Assembly: GCA_030267565.1 (NCBI GenBank)
Contig: BRXU01000001.1
Coordinates: forward strand, 496,001-560,000
Origin: Pleodorina starrii
Taxonomy: Eukaryota > Chlorophyta > Chlorophyceae > Chlamydomonadales > Volvocaceae
DNA length: 64,000 bases
Direction of reading: 5' to 3'
Below are positions 61,701-64,000 of the stretch, piece by piece (positions within the stretch are counted from its first letter, which is position 1; every line of letters starts with the position of its first letter). The notes beneath the pieces were generated by a model. The model was not told the origin of the DNA, ran no database searches, and saw nothing but the letters and a program-made list of their open reading frames with translations. The translations under genes and the position numbers were made by a program.

Positions 61701-64000
61701 GCTCAGGTGGGGCCATCTGCAGGGCTGGGGTGGAGTGGGGAGGGGTGGGGGGTGGCGGGTGGGCTGGGGGTGGGCTGGGCTGGGCTGGGCTGGGGTGGGG
61801 TGTGTAGGGGCACAGAGTTGCACGAAGGCGAGTAGTAGGGAAGATAGCGCAGCGGAGGGACGTAGACCATCCAGAACTTCCCAACGCTTTCACCGTTTAG
61901 ACACGAAGAGGAGGAGGAAATGCAGTGATTGGTTGGGTCTGGGATGGGCGCAGCAGCCAGCCCCCAACCAGTCCAGTCTACTTGCAGCCGGAAGGGGAGG
62001 GGGGAAGGAAAGGGGGGGGAAAGGTGCCGCGTCGGAGAGCCGAGCTTGGGGCCGGGAGCCGGATGACGTAACGGGGGGGGAGAGGGGAATGAAGGGTTGG
62101 TACTTGGTAGAGAAATGAAGGGGGAGGTATGAAGTAGGAGAGGAGAGGAGAGAAGGGGGTTGCAGGGCCCCCTGTCTCCTCCTCCTGGCCCCCTGCCACC
62201 CGACTGGTCTGACACCTGGCCCCTGGCGCCTGGCTGGCAGCCGCCGCCCTGCTCCTCTCTGCAGCACCTCCACGCATGACCCCCCGCGGGCTTGTGGCTG
62301 CGGCTGATGGACGCACTGTACCGGTATATGGACACCCCCTTGTGTGTGTGCGTGTTGCTGGCCCTGTGTTTCTCTGCGCCCCGTCCGAGCTTCCTCCCCT
62401 CCCCTCCCCCTCCCCCCTCTGCCGCGGTGCTTCACTGCAGCCTGGCCTCCGACTCCGCCTTCGCTCGGCGGCTGGTGTGGGGCACCTGCCGCGGCCGCCG
62501 CTCCGACGCGTGCACTCTGGCCCTCCTCAGCGGAGTGGTGGAGTTCCAGCCTCTGCTGCTGGAGGCGCTGCTGGAGCACGAGAGGGAGTGCGAGGTGGGA
62601 GGGTGTGTGCGTGTAATGGGGGGGGTCAGGGTGCATCCGGACTGCAGGGGTGATGAAGGTCACACCGCTGGCGGGCGCGGCTAGGATGGGGGCGAGGCAG
62701 AGGCAGGGGGGGAGGGGTGCACCCGCGTTCCTCCAGCCCACACCGCGTTAGGTGCGATGTCCCTCGTGAGACATCCCGCCCGCCCCCGCCCCCGCCCCCG
62801 CCTCTCCTGAGCAGCGGTGGGGATCACGTGAACCATCATGTGGTCCGGCCCACACCGGCAGGGCCCCGACCCGTTGGGCCGCGGTGCTGTGTTGTAGGGG
62901 CTTCCGGCCACCTCCTGCGATCCTCCTGGCCACCTGCGTTGCCTCCTTTGCCTCCCGCCTCCTGCTGCTGCTGCCTGCTGGTCCCCTCATGTTACCTCTC
63001 CTTTCCTTTCCTTTCGTTCCATCGCTGGCGTATCATCTCCTGTTTACCCCCCTCCCTGACGTGTATGACCCCCTCCTCCTCTTCCTTCTCCTCCTTATTC
63101 TCCTCCTTCTCCTTCTCCTCCTCCTCCTCCTCACCCACCGCCACCGCCGCCCTCAGGCTCTGGAGCAATGGAGCCAGGAGGAGCACCACTGGGCACTGGC
63201 GGGCGGCCCCGCACTCATCAACATGGCACCAGAAGCACTGTCGCTGTTGTTGCAAGAACAGTACGACTTCGACTACAGACCTGTCGTACTGCCGTATAAC
63301 GCCCCCGCCGTCGCGACGCAGTTCGGTGGCGGCGGCGGTGGCGGCGGCTCCTTCGCCGCGGCGGCGGCGCAGCCGCCGCCGCCGGCCACCTCCGCCGCCG
63401 CTGCCGAAGGCGGCGGCGGCGCCGCCTCCGGCATGCCCCTTGCCTACTGCCAGTTCCGACGGCGCGAGGACTTGGAGAGGGCGGTTGCCGCGCCGCTGGT
63501 GGTGCCGGCCAAGCGCCCGCGCGCCGGCGGACTGGCCGCCTCTGCCTCCGCCTCTGGTGGCGGCGGCGGCGCCGGCGCTGCGTCTCTGCTAGCGCTGCTG
63601 CCCGTGTCTCTGTGGGAGGCTGGTGCGGTGGCCTCCTCGCGGCTGCCCCAGCGCAACGACTCTGCTGTGTTGCCGTTCTTCTCGCTGGTGTTTGGACGGC
63701 TGCCGAGGGGGCTGCAGAGGGCGGACCCGCACGCGGCCGGCACACTGTGGGGCGGGGGGCTGCAGGCGGTGCTGCTGCACAGGCGGCCCGCGGCGTACAG
63801 GTGGGCAGGGCGCAAGCGGGAGGCGCGACGGGCGAAGGCGGTGGGGCCTGGGGTGGGGTGGTGGGTATTCGGATAAGCTGTGCGGATTAGCTTGGGTGGG
63901 GGTTGCGAAAGTGTGGAGTGTGCGGGGACCGCTCCGCGTGTTCGAGGAGGTATCAGCGGCGCACGTTGCGGAGGGGGTAAGGGACGCGGGGGGGCGGGGG
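39948..64000 (+). CDS. Giant multi-exon protein with LRR-like start and ankyrin-like repeats (3' end beyond window)
   Basis: At least 30 exons, about 8,040 coding bases or 2,680 residues, still open at 63800. The ATG at 39948 opens an 500-residue first exon. Its 180-250 region has LRR-like steps (LTYLDLSSSP, LALITLQNATL, LQVLDLTDATF). Ankyrin-like pairs are spread over exons 5-12: TVLHSATALGHLRTVGWLLE, then TPLHLCC; MTPLHYAAATCGLEAVAALV; DVTPLHLACFLPAW; and IVELLLAAGAPVDARDACG followed by TPLLVAALT. Exon 13 holds a Lys/Glu/Asp/Ser-rich acidic linker. Exons 15-30 are dense, well-conserved-looking sequence with W-rich segments (WWITGWVDRFIRLF) that I cannot assign to any family. Poly-Gly/Ala inserts occur throughout. 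No signal peptide is seen; W/L-rich segments such as FIRLFLLTAL could touch membranes. Function unknown; ankyrin and LRR parts suggest a scaffold. Confidence 0.85.
45781..45829 (+). repeat. Type member of a short intronic repeat (family A)
   Basis: A 49-base unit whose core is CCGTCCCTCCGCTGCGG, followed by a TATCTTCTTTTTACCCC tail. Clear relatives in plus sense: 44171-44221, 45004-45049, 46514-46578, 54800-54843, 57169-57216. In minus sense: 48066-48100, 53324-53368, 61836-61868. A likely relative also lies in the MFS gene at 32388-32425. All are intronic. Confidence 0.75.
48604..48671 (+). repeat. Short intronic repeat family B, copy 1
   Basis: About 65 bases, reading GCAGCTTGGTCAAC, then ACGTCCGCAGTG, then AAGAAGCATGTCACTCC. 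It matches the reverse complement of 54253-54312 with scattered mismatches. Confidence 0.7.
50320..50399. repeat. 18-bp minisatellite (GGGGAGGGGGTGCCTCAA), about 4 units
   Basis: Four tandem units with small variants, directly after the donor of exon 12 in the giant gene. Confidence 0.9.
52630..52918. repeat. (CTGT)n/(CTGC)n tetranucleotide tract, about 290 bp
   Basis: A pure CTGT half grades into mixed CTGC/CTGT units in the intron between exons 14 and 15. It creates long false frames of Cys-Leu-Ser-Val on one strand and Asp-Arg-Gln on the other. Confidence 0.97.
54253..54312 (-). repeat. Short intronic repeat family B, copy 2 (inverted)
   Basis: Read on the minus strand it gives GCAGCTTGATCAAC, then ACGTCCGCAGTGACTC, then AAGGAGCATATCACTCC. 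It lies in the intron between exons 16 and 17. Confidence 0.7.
58121..58250. repeat. CCACCCAT/CCACCCACC simple repeat
   Basis: Imperfect CCAC/CCAT tandem units fill most of the intron between exons 21 and 22 of the giant gene. Confidence 0.9.
60373..60393. repeat. 21-base poly-C run
   Basis: Uninterrupted C homopolymer in the intron before exon 25. Its length is likely to be unreliable in any assembly. Confidence 0.9.

Larger units (their letters stand above)
52005..63800 (+). other. Exon map of the giant gene, exons 14-30
   Basis: Exons: 52005-52150, 53115-53266, 53915-54220, 54927-55354, 56105-56251, 56518-56615, 57304-57671, 57938-58028, 58264-58357, 58906-59004, 59609-59686, 60577-60615, 60852-60919, 61107-61143, 61564-61706, 62441-62594, 63157-63800. 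Phases agree at every junction except 14 to 15. There exon 14 ends with one spare base and exon 15 needs two, so a microexon or another donor must lie in that repeat-filled intron. Exon 30 ends at a GTGGGC donor, so the gene continues past the window. Confidence 0.75.

Noticed and set aside
62265..62330. Possible extra giant-gene exon containing LWLRLMDALYR
   Set aside because: Its frame has an in-frame TGA and no usable acceptor after it, while joining exon 28 directly to 62441 keeps phase.

Overview
The window looks like nuclear DNA of a volvocine green alga (Chlamydomonas/Gonium/Volvox group). This is inferred from several features: GC-rich exons broken by many GT-AG introns, Gly/Ala/Ser-rich low-complexity inserts inside otherwise conserved proteins, a hydroxyproline-type Pro-rich wall-protein linker, TTTTAGGG-type telomeric units, and TGTAA-like poly(A) signals. 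The species cannot be fixed. All gene models were built by hand from splice consensus, reading phase and family motifs. No transcript data were used.

Layout. (1) 249-8124, minus: a complete 17-exon copper-radical (glyoxal/galactose) oxidase with signal peptide, Pro-rich stalk and all active-site residues. (2) 11191-14865, minus: an ADP-sugar-type Nudix hydrolase with a long disordered tail and a C-terminal membrane segment; its 5' end is not resolved. (3) 18118-21470 and 22929-26245, minus: two tandem F-box genes whose C-termini resemble the DUF3506 (SOLE) domain of EXECUTER proteins. Their 3' halves, introns included, are almost identical while their 5' halves have diverged. A 212-bp LTR-like insertion lies behind copy 2. 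(4) 29198-34148, plus: an organic-cation-transporter-type MFS carrier in six exons. (5) 35463-38269, minus: a P-loop kinase of the phosphoribulokinase/uridine kinase group, 5' incomplete. (6) 39948 to beyond the right edge, plus: a giant gene with at least 30 exons and about 2,680 codons in the window, carrying an LRR-like start and scattered ankyrin-like repeats. The rest of this protein matches no family I recognise.

The genes do not form an obvious pathway. The oxidase acts in the extracellular matrix. The F-box pair would be ubiquitin-ligase adaptors, possibly linked to singlet-oxygen signalling if the DUF3506 resemblance holds. The most unusual material is the giant gene and its introns, which carry several families of short (about 30-70 bp) repeats in both orientations. 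Some of these are shared with the introns of the neighbouring transporter and kinase. Spacers at 8203-11190, 14866-17559, 26246-29197, 34149-35462 and 38270-39947 hold no gene that I can support.
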